Below are positions 55,441-64,000 of a stretch of DNA of 64,000 nt, piece after piece. The notes beneath the pieces were generated by a model that was not told where the DNA came from, did no database searches, and saw only the letters and a list, made by a program, of their open reading frames with translations. The position numbers and the translations under genes were made by a program. Position 1 is the first letter of the stretch, and every line of letters begins with the position of its first letter. The DNA comes from Adenanthera pavonina (Eukaryota; Streptophyta; Magnoliopsida; Fabales; Fabaceae): contig JAIVEN010000008.1 in the NCBI GenBank assembly GCA_026686845.1, positions 19,126,501 to 19,190,500 of the forward strand, in the 5' to 3' direction.

Positions 55441-57421
55441 CTACTTGCGCTTGGATTTTTTGCTATAGGTCTTGCCAGATGGTTCTGTAGTAGACTTCCT
55501 AGTTTGCTTAGATGTCTTCTCCACCTTTTTGGCATCATCAGAAACTTGAACATGTATGGCAGGAGGAGGTATCTAGGATACTAGAATGGCACGAAGAGGT
55601 ACAAGGACAAAAGGCAAATCAAGATCAATCTGAGGAAAAGGTGCAGATAGTGGTGACTCAAGAAGGGTATCCTCCGCATCTTCAATGATTTTCTGAACTG
55701 CCTTCTTAAGGTTGCCAAACCTTGCCCTCTGTTCTATGGTCATTCCATATTGATGAGATAAGGGTTGAGGAGCAGGTGGAGGAAACATCTCTTCAAGCCT
55801 TAGTTTTTAAGCTTGCACCATGGCATCATCTGCAATAGCTGCAAGATCAACGTAGGGCACAAGGCTTCTTTCCTCATTCAAAGCAGCTTGAATAAAAGGT
55901 GCAGTAGTGATGGCTGCTACAAGGCTCACCATTTGCTCAGATTCTTGAGTAGAAAGAATTGAATCCTGAGCATCTTCAACAATAGGCTTATGGGAGCTTG
56001 CTTCTTGAAGAGCCTCTTCCTCCATGCCATAGTCCAAGGATGGACTAGGGCTTGCCTCATTACTGGAGACCTGTGGAGTGGCCAAAGTTCCAGCAACCTC
56101 AGCAACAGCATGTTTATGATCATCTGGTTCAGGAGAGGCTAACTCAAATGGGCTTAGGGGTTCAAGAGTAGGAGACTTGATAGGCTCAGGGGGTCCTGGC
56201 TTAGGTGGAGCTGAATTAGATGGAAAAGCACTTCTAATATCCTTATACGCATCCGCAATCACTTTCATGTTCTTTGCCAACTAATAAATCTGATCTTGTA
56301 GATGAGCAAACTTGGCATTTTGCTCATCTCTGATACTCAGCATGAGTGTAGACAAACTATCATGTAACTCAGTAATCTTGGTTGGCTTGGCCCAGGTGTC
56401 TGAGTAGGTTGAGACGGAGGAGAAATAGGTTGAGAAGGCTTAGGTGAGGGCTGTGAAGGTGGAGCAGCCTCAGAAGTTCCTGCTTGCTTTTGTGAGCCAC
56501 CTTCCTCAAAGAATAAGTCTTCTGACTTCCTAGCTCCTTTTCCAATCCATCTGCCATCCTCTACAACTCTTCTTCTTTAAACACCTCAGTAGGCTTCTCT
56601 TTTCCTTTCTCCAGGTGTTGAATCTTGGCATACTGAAGTATCTTGGAGATGATTGAGGCATAAGGTAGAGTGGAGTCTCTCCTTTGATCTCTTGCTTTGA
56701 TCATGCGTTGGAAGATGATATGTCCCATATTAATCAACTTGCCACTCATGAGAGCAGTCATTACATGTGCTTCAGCCCTTGTGATCAGATTGAAACTTCC
56801 CCCTTTGTTGAATATAATCCTAGACACAATGTAGTATAGGATTCTGACTTGAGCACTAAGATAAGCAGCCTTCAACAAACTTAAAGGAGGCCTATTCACT
56901 TCCTATTTTTCCTTCTTGCCATTGTACCTCAAAGCAGCATACCAAGTTTTGACAACCTCATCATCATATCTCTCCTTAATTTCCAATAAATTTTTATATC
57001 TTATCATACACAGTCCAGCATCAAAGTTGTTGGAAATAAAAAATTCTTTCATATTTATACAGTGAGACTTAATTACCTTCTTGCTGAAAAACATGGTGGT
57101 GTATTCTCCTAGAATATGTGCATTGCTCCATAACGGCATTGTGGTTAACTAGTATTCTCCTAACTCAGTGTTGGAGGAGGAAAAAGAAGTAGGAGAAACA
57201 TGAGGAACAGAAGCAGCAGCAACAACTTTCTTTGAGGGAGTAGGAGCAGTTTTCTTTGAATCTACCTTGGGAGTTATTTTCTACTTCTTGGAATAAGCTC
57301 CCTTACTAGATTTGCTCTTCCTTTTCTGAGTTTCACCTTCCTTGGAGGCATATTGAGACTCGATTTCTCTCTTTGGTCTTGACTTCCTTTTCCCAAATTC
57401 CAAATTCTTAACCCTTGCCAT
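55441..57421 (-). pseudogene. SIRE-type downstream (env-like) ORF, broken
   Basis: About 660 codons can be followed from the ATG at 57421. A basic N-terminus comes first (KRKSRPKRE). A conserved block then reads PPLSLLKAAYLSAQVRILYY and LPYASIISKIL, resembling the Putative plant transposon protein domain of such ORFs. A proline/serine-rich stretch (56500-56370), an acidic middle, and a basic tail ending KKSKRK at 55443 follow. Stops at 57283, 57151, 56905 and 56563 (all TAG) and near 56280 and 55807 interrupt it, and one frameshift lies near 56530. No transmembrane segment stands out in what remains, so env-like is a positional label. Function unknown. Confidence 0.6.
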
Positions 57422-57539
57422 TTTCGTAGATGAATGTTGTACAAAGGTGCTAGGAATGGGTTTATAAGGTGCGAAAAAAAGTTTAATCAGTGGGAAAAGA
57501 GGATTCATGAATAGAATTAATGGGAATTTAAGAGAGGAT

Positions 57540-58300
57540 GTGAACAGACTTGAGAGAGAGACGAATAAGATTGCGTCTGTTCAAAGAAAAACCGTTAGTT
57601 TTATTGTCTGTAACCGTTCAACAGATGAATTTTGAGGGGCCAAAATTTAAACTCCGAGAAATTAAGAGTTAATCCACAAGCAAAGGCTTACTGACAGATG
57701 AATTTTCATCTTGAAGTTCATCTGACAGAAGTTAAGTTCATAGAATAAGAAACAACAAACAAACTTTGAATCATCAAAGTTTGAATTTCACAATTTCAAG
57801 CATTTAAGCAAACATGAACAAGACAAGCAACAGACGAATTTTATTTATGAAAGTTCATCTTACAAAAACTTAATCATGAAAGCATGTTTCATTAGATGAA
57901 TTTAGAAAATAAAAGTTCAAATTTCAAAGTTTTGTAAAGAGTTTCTAAAATTCATATTTTGAGATATGTAAATTCGCATAGAAATCATTTTGAGCAAAGT
58001 CAACATTCACATTATATTTTGGAAATTCAAATTTCCAATGTTCAACAACAAGACTTCAAGGGTTATGAAAGTACTGTGCCAATGTGTAAGCTATTGAAAT
58101 TCATCTGATGAGCATCTAAGTTCAAATATTGAACATGCTAATTCATTCAAAAACACAATTCAACATGGAAATTCATCTGATAACCTTTTAAAATGTGAAT
58201 TTCAAATTTCTGAACTTAAGATATGCCTGAAGGTTTAAATTTCCAGCTTCCTTCAATATCATTTAAACTCATGTGGAGTACCTGCAAAACATCTTAAATA
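57540..58300. repeat. pol/env-like spacer with CAGAYGAATTT repeats
   Basis: Non-coding spacer between the env-like ORF and RNase H. It holds about eight copies of CAGAYGAATTTT or AAGTTCATCTGACAG, often facing each other. One clear inverted pair is CAGATGAA ... TTCATCTG at 57696-57726. The motif is the one repeated in the LTR. Confidence 0.65.
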
Positions 58301-58389
58301 CACTCTGATGTTAAAGTTAACATTAATTGAATATCAGAAACTTTAAATAGATATAGATAAAACTTTACTTACAGTTCTTTGGGATTTAG

Positions 58390-59802
58390 GATTTACAATT
58401 CCCAATTCTCTTCTGATTTTGCAGTGTCTATCTTCTGCAAGAGACTTAGTCAGAATTTCTGCAATTTAATCTTTAGTAGGGATGTATTCCAACTTGACTT
58501 CTTCTTTCAATGCATGATGCCTAATGAAGTAATGCTTTACTTCAATGTGCTCTGTCTTTGAATGCATGACAGGATTCTTTGTGATGTTAATAGCACTTTG
58601 GTTATCACACTTTATTGGTATCTTCTTCATCTCAATCTCAAGATCTTCAAGTTGCTGCTTCATCTAAAGGACTTAGGCACAACAGCTGCCAGCTACAACA
58701 TACTCAGCTTCTGATGTGAAGAGAGCTACAATGTTCTGCTTCTTGCTAAACCATGAAACTAGAGATCCACTAAGGAACTGATACATTTTACTTGTGCTTT
58801 TACTATCAGTCTTGGATCTAGTGAAGTCAGTATAAGTATATCGAGTGAGTTCTTCTCCATTGCCTTTGGGATACCAAAGTCCCATTTGTGATGTTCCAAT
58901 TAAGTATCTAAAAATTCTTTTCACAGCAGTTGCATGAGACTCTTTGGGACAAGATTGGAACCTTGCACACATACAAACACTGAACATAATGTCATGTCTA
59001 CTAGCTGTTAGATATTGCAAGGACCCAATCATCCTCTTATACTGAGTTATGTCAAAGAGTTTTCCTCCCTCATCCATGTCAAGTTTAGTTGCAGTAGCCA
59101 TAGGAGTCCCCATTGACTTGGGGTTTTCCATTCCAAACTTTTTCAACAACTCCTTCAGATATTTTGAATGATTGAGGAAGATACCATCATCACTTTGTTT
59201 AGCTTGCAGTCCAAGGAAGAAGTTAAGCTCGCCTATCATTGACATTTCAAATTCACTCTACATTAACTTGGAGAAATTCTTATAAAGAGATTCATTAGTA
59301 GTACCAAATATAATATCATCAACATAAATTTGAACAATAAGTAAGTCTTTATTTTCTTTCTTGATAAACAGAGTTGTATCTACTTTTCCTCTATTAAATT
59401 TCTTTTAAGTTAGAAAATTATTTAGCCTTTCATACTATGCTCTAGGAGCTTGTTTTAAGCCATAAAGAGCTTTCTTCAGTTTATAAACATGATTTGGCTT
59501 TGTTTAGTCTTAAAACCTGGAGGTTAGTCAATATAAACTTCTTTCATGATATATCCATTTAGAAAGGCACTCTTTATATCCATTTGATATAACATTATAT
59601 CTTTTATGTATGTATAGGCTAAGAGGATTCTTATTGCTTCCAATCTTGCAACTAGAATAAAAGTTTCCTCGTAATCTATACATTCTTCTTGATTATATTC
59701 TTTGGCAACTAGTATTGCTTTATTTCTAATGATTGCTCTTGATTCATCAAGTTTATTTCTACATTTAGTGCCAATAATAGGGTGATCTTTAGGTCTAGGC
59801 AC
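58390..59802 (-). pseudogene. Copia reverse transcriptase and RNase H
   Basis: The N-terminal part (59802-59524) reads PRPKDHPIIGTK, LDESRAIIRNKAILVAKEYNQ and LYQMDIKSAFLNG, the start of the RVT_2 domain. The active site YVDDIIFG lies at about 59329-59306 in decayed sequence. 59245-58673 carries GELNFFLGLQ, RMIGSLQYLTASRHDI and SWFSKKQNIVALFTSEAEY. RNase H ends CDNQSAINITKNPVMH ... AEILTKSLAEDR. Stops at 58675 (TAA), 58666 (TAG) and 58468 (TAA) sit where Q, W and Q are expected. The enzyme would copy element RNA into DNA inside virus-like particles; this copy is dead. Confidence 0.9.
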
Positions 59803-60086
59803 TAAATCCCAAACTTAATTTCTTTCAAACTGATTTAGTTCATCTTGCATAGCTAGTATCCAATATTCATCAGTTAAGGCTTCTTCAGCACACTTAGGTT
59901 CAATTTGAGAAATAAAAGCACAGTTATTCATTTGATCCCTAAGTTATCTTCTAGTTTTTACATTCTCTTGAGCATCCCTAATTACTTGATCAATTGAATG
60001 ATTTCTTTGATATCTCCAAGCTCTATGAAATTCTTGAGACATTTCCTTATTTTCAAATTCAAGATCTTTCTCTTGAATATCTTCCT

Positions 60087-60830
60087 CTACATTAGTAGAT
60101 TCAAATATTTTGGAGGTTCAATTTTATCTTCTCCAGAAAGATTCAAGTTCTTAAAGTTGGAAATAAGATCATCTTTATCAATTACATACTTGGAAACAGT
60201 TTCATGTTCAATAAACACAATATGCATAGATTCTTCTATTATTCTAGTATTTTTGTTGAAAACCCTATATGCTTTACTTCTAGTTAAATATCCAAGAAAT
60301 ATACCTTCATCTGATTTGACATCAAACTTACCCAGATTCTCTTTTCCATTGTTGTGAATGAAGCATTTGTACCCGAATACATGCAAGTGTGAGAAGTATG
60401 GCTTCCTTCCTTTGTAGAGCTCATATGGTGTCTTCCCTAGAATTGTTCTGATGTAGGCTTTGTTAATAATATAGCCTGTTGTGTTTACTGCATCAGCCCA
60501 GAAAACTTGAGTAAGCTCCTTTTCATTCAGCATTGCTCTAGCCATTTCTCTAATTGTTCTGTTCTTCCTTTCCACCACTCTGTTTTGCTGAGGAGTTCTT
60601 GGTGCTGAGAAGTTGTAATCAATTCCATGCTCTTCACAGTATTCCAGAAAGTTTGAGTTTTCAAATTCTCCTCCATGATCAAACCTGATAGACACAATGG
60701 AAATAACTTTCTCATTTTGGACTTTCTTAGCCAATGTTACAAATGCATCAAATGTTTCACCGTTGGAAGAAAGAAATAAAGTCCAGGTAAATCTAGAGTA
60801 CATCTACAATCACAAGTGCAAACAAGTTTC
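60087..60830 (-). pseudogene. Copia integrase core
   Basis: A 238-codon open stretch (60803-60087) reads YSRFTWTLFL, then RFDHGGEFEN, NFSAPRTPQQNRVVERKNRT and VFWADAVNTTGYIIN. D42 and E78 are the second and third residues of the DDE triad, 35 residues apart. The first aspartate belongs to the VDDYSRF motif. Here the sequence GTAGATGTACTC shows the motif shifted by a small deletion at 60803-60812, so the frame breaks exactly there. The GKTPYELYKGRKP block after the core is typical of copia integrase. The upstream zinc-binding part is not clearly readable. Confidence 0.9.
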
Positions 60831-61223
60831 CACCCATACTTTTTACTCTAGATAAACCTATCAAATCCATATGCAACAATTAAAATGGTCTAGATGTGGT
60901 GATTACATTTTTAGATTTGAATGATAATTTAGTTTGTTTCCCTTTGAGGCATGCATCACATTCTTTATCCTTTTCAAAAGAGATTTTTAGTAAACCAGTG
61001 ACTACATCATTCTTAATCAATTTTGTCAATTGGTTCATGTTAACATGTGTTAGCTTTATATGCCATAACCAACTATCATTATCTTTACTAACTAAACATA
61101 CAGAATCTAAGGGGGGAAGTTCATCAAGATCAATGGTATAACAGTTATTATCCCTTTGAGCTTTGAGGATTACTCTACGGTCACTTTTTTGGATGACCAG
61201 CAGAACTTTGAGTCAAACAGTAC

Positions 61224-61451
61224 CTAGTTCCCTTTGTCACATATCTGACTCACACTCAGTAAGTTATGGTTGAGTCCAACTACAAATAACACCTCTTCTA
61301 TAGATGTTTCAGGATTCTTACCCATAATACAAATGCCAACTATTCTACTATATTGGTCACCTCCAAAGGTTACCTTTCCTCCTTTCTTATCTCTAAGGGT
61401 GATGAACTTCTCCTTATCACCAGTCATATGACTTGAGCAAGCATTGCCCAT
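61224..61451 (-). pseudogene. Copia protease end / pre-integrase region
   Basis: The frame reads GNACSSHMTGD, GGKVTFGGDQYSRIVG, then EVLFVVGLNHNLLSVSQICD. The first block is the protease active-site region, where copia elements have D-S-G-C-S-x-H-M-T-G or D-N-A-C-S; here the aspartate position is glycine. The last block is the GAG-pre-integrase linker. Loss of the catalytic aspartate alone would prevent polyprotein processing. Confidence 0.8.
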
Positions 61452-61501
61452 ATATCATTTGTTGCTTTTTCTTACTCTAAGACAAACCTACAAAATAAGA
61501 T

Positions 61502-63290
61502 TCAGTTTTTCGTCTTAGGTACCAAAATCTGCTTGGGTCCTTTTCTGTCAGTGGCATTTTCCCCAAATAAAGATGTACCTTTGGGAACCCATTTTACCTT
61601 CTTGTCAAGTCCGTTTTTCTTTAACAAACATAAACTGGAAACATGTCCCTTCTTGTTACAAAAGTGGCAGATGATAAAAGGACTACTAGATTGTGATGCA
61701 GAGAGAAAGTAATACAAATAATACTTTTGTTTTACATATTTTAGTTAGACATAAGATTCAATGCATTTTGAGGTGTGACTTTTCTTTTTATATCCATCAG
61801 CATGAACAAAATGTCTCATATACATATTTTGATTTTTCTTTTCATTCTTTTCCTTAACTACACAGGAATCATAGCCAAGTCCAGCTTTTCCTTATGCAAT
61901 TCTATGACTTCCTAACAAAGTAAACAACATATCTTTATCCTTAGTGAGTTTAGCTATGCTTTTCAAAAGATATTCATTGTTTTACTTTAGTTCAATGCAT
62001 GATGTGCAGCAAACAGATTCAGTTTTATGCAAAGATGTAGTATCAGAGATTTGGCAATCAGATTCTAACTTACTAATCCTTTTCTTAGTATGTTTTAGTT
62101 CTTTAGCAGTTTTAATGAACTCATCATGCAGATCATGAAATGCATCAAGCAATTCAGAATGGGAAGGTTCAGATTCATATACATCATCTTCATGATCACT
62201 GTTAGATAAGCTTGGAGTCTCTTCAGATGCTAGTGTCATCAAGTAGATGTTGGCAATTTCTTCCTCATCTTTATCTTCTTCATCTGAGTTGTTGCCCCAG
62301 ATTGAAGAGATATATGCCTTTTTCTTTTTGCCCTTGTCTATAGCTTTCTTTTCTTTTTCTTGCTTTTTCAGGAATTGTGGACAATCCAATTTGATGAGCC
62401 CTTGCTTTTTGCATTCAGAAGGTGACAGACTCTTTGTCTTTTTTCTTGTTGTCTACAGCTGCTCCTTTCCTAAAGAATCTCTTATTTCTTTTCTTGTTGT
62501 AAAACCTTTCAAATTTTCTGACCAGCATAGCAAGAGTCTCTTCATCTATTTCTTTATCATCATTAGACTCCTCTCCTTTTTCTTCTGTAGCTTTTAATGC
62601 ATGGCCCTTCTTCTTTTTATCTTAACCAGCTTTCTTAAGAGCCTTCATTTTACCCTCATACTCCTCAAAGCTACCGAACATTACTGTGACAGAAGCCATT
62701 AACTCTCATTTAACTTCTTCTATTGCTGTTACTTTTGGTTGCCATTCTAGAGGAAGAGCTCTAAGAATTTTTCTAACTTTCTCCGGCTGAGTGTACTCCT
62801 TGGCAAGACTCTTCAATTAATTTACAATAAGGGTGAATCTTTTGTGCAGCTCTTTGATTCTCTCACATTCCACCATTCTGAAGCTTCTATACTCACCAAT
62901 GCAGGAGTTTAATTTGTTCTCCCTTACTCCACTAGTTTCTTCATGAGTGATTTCTAAAGTGTCCCACATACTATTAGCTATGGTACATTGTGACACTCTA
63001 TAAAATTCATCCTGTTTGGGTGCACTAAGTAGGCAATGTTTTGCCTTAAAATTCAGTAGGATTCTTCTCTTATCTTCTTCATTCCACTCATCTTCTGGCT
63101 TCTCTTTGTATTTGGCATCATCCTGCAACTTCATTGGGACAAAATCTACTTTTTTGATGATTGACCAGATGTCTAGATCAATGGTCTAGAGATAGATTTA
63201 TATTATCATCTTTCAATATCCATAATGCTTTCCATAGAAGCCAGGAGATCTATTTGTGTTGTTTTCCTCTGGAAGAATACTCTCTCCAAA
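61502..63290 (-). pseudogene. Copia gag with nucleocapsid zinc knuckle
   Basis: From the right: NRSPGFYGKHYGY (about 63260) corresponds to the NRPPLFNGxNYxYWK start of SIRE gag. 63134-62817 holds the gag core (WNEEDKRRILLNFKAKHCLL ... MWDTLEITHEETSGVRENKL). 62389-61982 is lysine-rich then acidic (SDEEDKDEEE) with ELLDAFHDLHDEFIK. 61717-61502 holds a perfect CCHC knuckle, CHFCNKKGHVSSLC, then KWVPKG, a SIRE hallmark. Gag packages the RNA and forms particles. At least three frame breaks separate these pieces. Confidence 0.85.
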
Positions 63291-63337
63291 GCTAGCTATT
63301 ATTTTTCCCTGATTGTTAGATCCTCTACTTTGGAAAC

Positions 63338-63352
63338 CAAGTTCTGATATCA
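63338..63352 (-). other. Primer-binding site of the copia element
   Basis: On the minus strand TGATATCAGAACTTGG follows the 5' LTR by two bases. It is one base from the TGGTATCAGA complement of initiator tRNA-Met used by most copia elements. Confidence 0.75.
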
Positions 63353-63354
63353 CT

Positions 63355-64000
63355 TGTTAAGTCTTTTGGCTTCCCAAGAGGGAGGTGAATTGGGAAGATT
63401 GAAATTTTCTACAAAAGCCTAGGAAAGCAGTGAAAGCAATAGTAGTAGAAAAACAGAGTGCAAATATAACAAAGTAGTAAGTAAGGTAAAACAAGAAAAG
63501 ACACTGAGATTTATCCTGGTTTGGTCTCTTTCCTTGACCTATGTCCAGTCCTCAAGCTACCACTTGAGATTTTCCACTATCTTGCAAGAATTCAGTAGCC
63601 TCCTTGCAATGCCATAATACAGCTTTATGCTCTGTTCCAAGAGCTTACAATCTCATTCTTTGCACTCTAGCTAAGTACTTCCCAAATCCTTTGTGAAGTT
63701 CCCTCACAAGAAAATCTTTTTTCTAGATGAAGATAAGATTGTTTACAACAAGATAAACTCTCTAATTTAGAGTTTGTATGACAGTTGAAGTACAATATAA
63801 GAAGTGTGTAAGAGAAGAAGGTTTTGACTGAAGTATTTGGTAGAGTTTCAGTATATACAACATATAATTGTTACCCATACCATCAAATGAATTTCTATTT
63901 ATGGATTTATGCCTTAACTATACGTTAGAAACAAGATCCAGCCATTAAAGACATTACCCAATGATTACTCTACAAAACTATCCATTCACCAACCACATTT
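63355..64000 (-). repeat. 5' LTR of the copia element, partial
   Basis: The first 646 bp (on the plus strand) of the second LTR, homologous throughout to 53555-54199. The window ends inside it, so the U3 part and outer boundary are not seen. Differences from the left copy are mostly transitions. Confidence 0.85.

Larger units (their letters stand above)
53555..64000 (-). mobile_element. Ty1/copia retrotransposon, SIRE/Maximus type, cut by the window edge
   Basis: On the minus strand the order is 5' LTR (beyond 64000 to 63355), primer-binding site, gag, zinc knuckle, protease, integrase, reverse transcriptase, RNase H, a spacer, an env-like ORF, polypurine tract and 3' LTR (55143-53555). Integrase before reverse transcriptase defines copia. 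A long gag, an extra ORF after pol and long LTRs point to SIRE/Maximus. The portions of the two LTRs that can be compared (about 645 bp) differ by roughly 8-10%, so the copy is much older than the Tat element. Frames are broken by stops and small indels. Confidence 0.9.

Overview
This is a stretch of plant nuclear DNA, almost certainly from a eudicot. It is AT-rich and gene-poor, and is built almost entirely from transposable elements. The diagnostic plant families are a Ty3/gypsy element of Tat type (two RNase H domains and an antisense extra ORF), a Ty1/copia element of SIRE/Maximus type with a downstream env-like ORF, L1-type LINEs with a plant-style terminal RNase H, CACTA and hAT DNA transposons, and tRNA-derived SINEs. 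I find no intact host gene. The only host-gene sequences recognised are two fragments, one apyrase-like exon and the 5' coding end of ribosomal protein L30, and both lie inside DNA-transposon-like sequence.

Layout. 1-1.5 kb: decayed LINE on the minus strand. 1686-4451: non-autonomous CACTA element (CACTA-1, TSD TTT). 5.7-6.6 kb: GGACCGGTT-rich repeat. 8.5-9.9 kb: copia RNase H relic abutting a fragment of a long-LTR family. 12139-14506: hAT-like element with a captured apyrase-like exon, inserted into an older TIR element. 15.2 kb: SINE. 15753-24325: second CACTA (CACTA-2, TSD TCT), split by a solo LTR (18150-24024, TSD TGAAC), which is itself split by another solo LTR (19454-22933, TSD CTTCT). 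25.5-26.8 kb: SINE, then a 5'-truncated LINE with a 12-bp TSD. 27.4 kb and 39.4 kb: two copies of one MITE-like family. 28.0-29.2 kb: TIR-like repeat holding the RPL30 fragment. 30542-39314: old gypsy element with about 2.7-kb LTRs (TSD ATTTT/ATTTC), carrying a nested solo LTR (31148-32117, TSD CTTAT). 40311-49730: nearly complete young Tat-type gypsy on the minus strand (504-bp LTRs with 8 differences, TSD GATTG). 49.7-51.0 kb: imperfect host-sequence duplication that the Tat element landed in. 53555 to beyond 64000: SIRE-like copia on the minus strand, cut by the window edge.

How the parts relate. The nesting gives an order of events. CACTA-2 came before LTR B, which came before LTR C. The 30.5-39.3 kb gypsy came before its nested solo LTR. 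LTR divergence puts the Tat insertion (about 1.6%) well after the long-LTR gypsy (about 10%) and the copia (roughly 8-10%). Nearly every premature stop in the Tat and copia reading frames can be explained by one C-to-T change on one strand (CAG, CGA, CAA or TGG becoming a stop), mostly in CG or CHG context. That is the pattern expected from deamination of methylated cytosines in silenced plant transposons. The parts most worth a second look are the captured exons, the spliced antisense ORF of the Tat element with its array of hairpin repeats, and a short motif shared between the copia LTR and its pol/env-like spacer.
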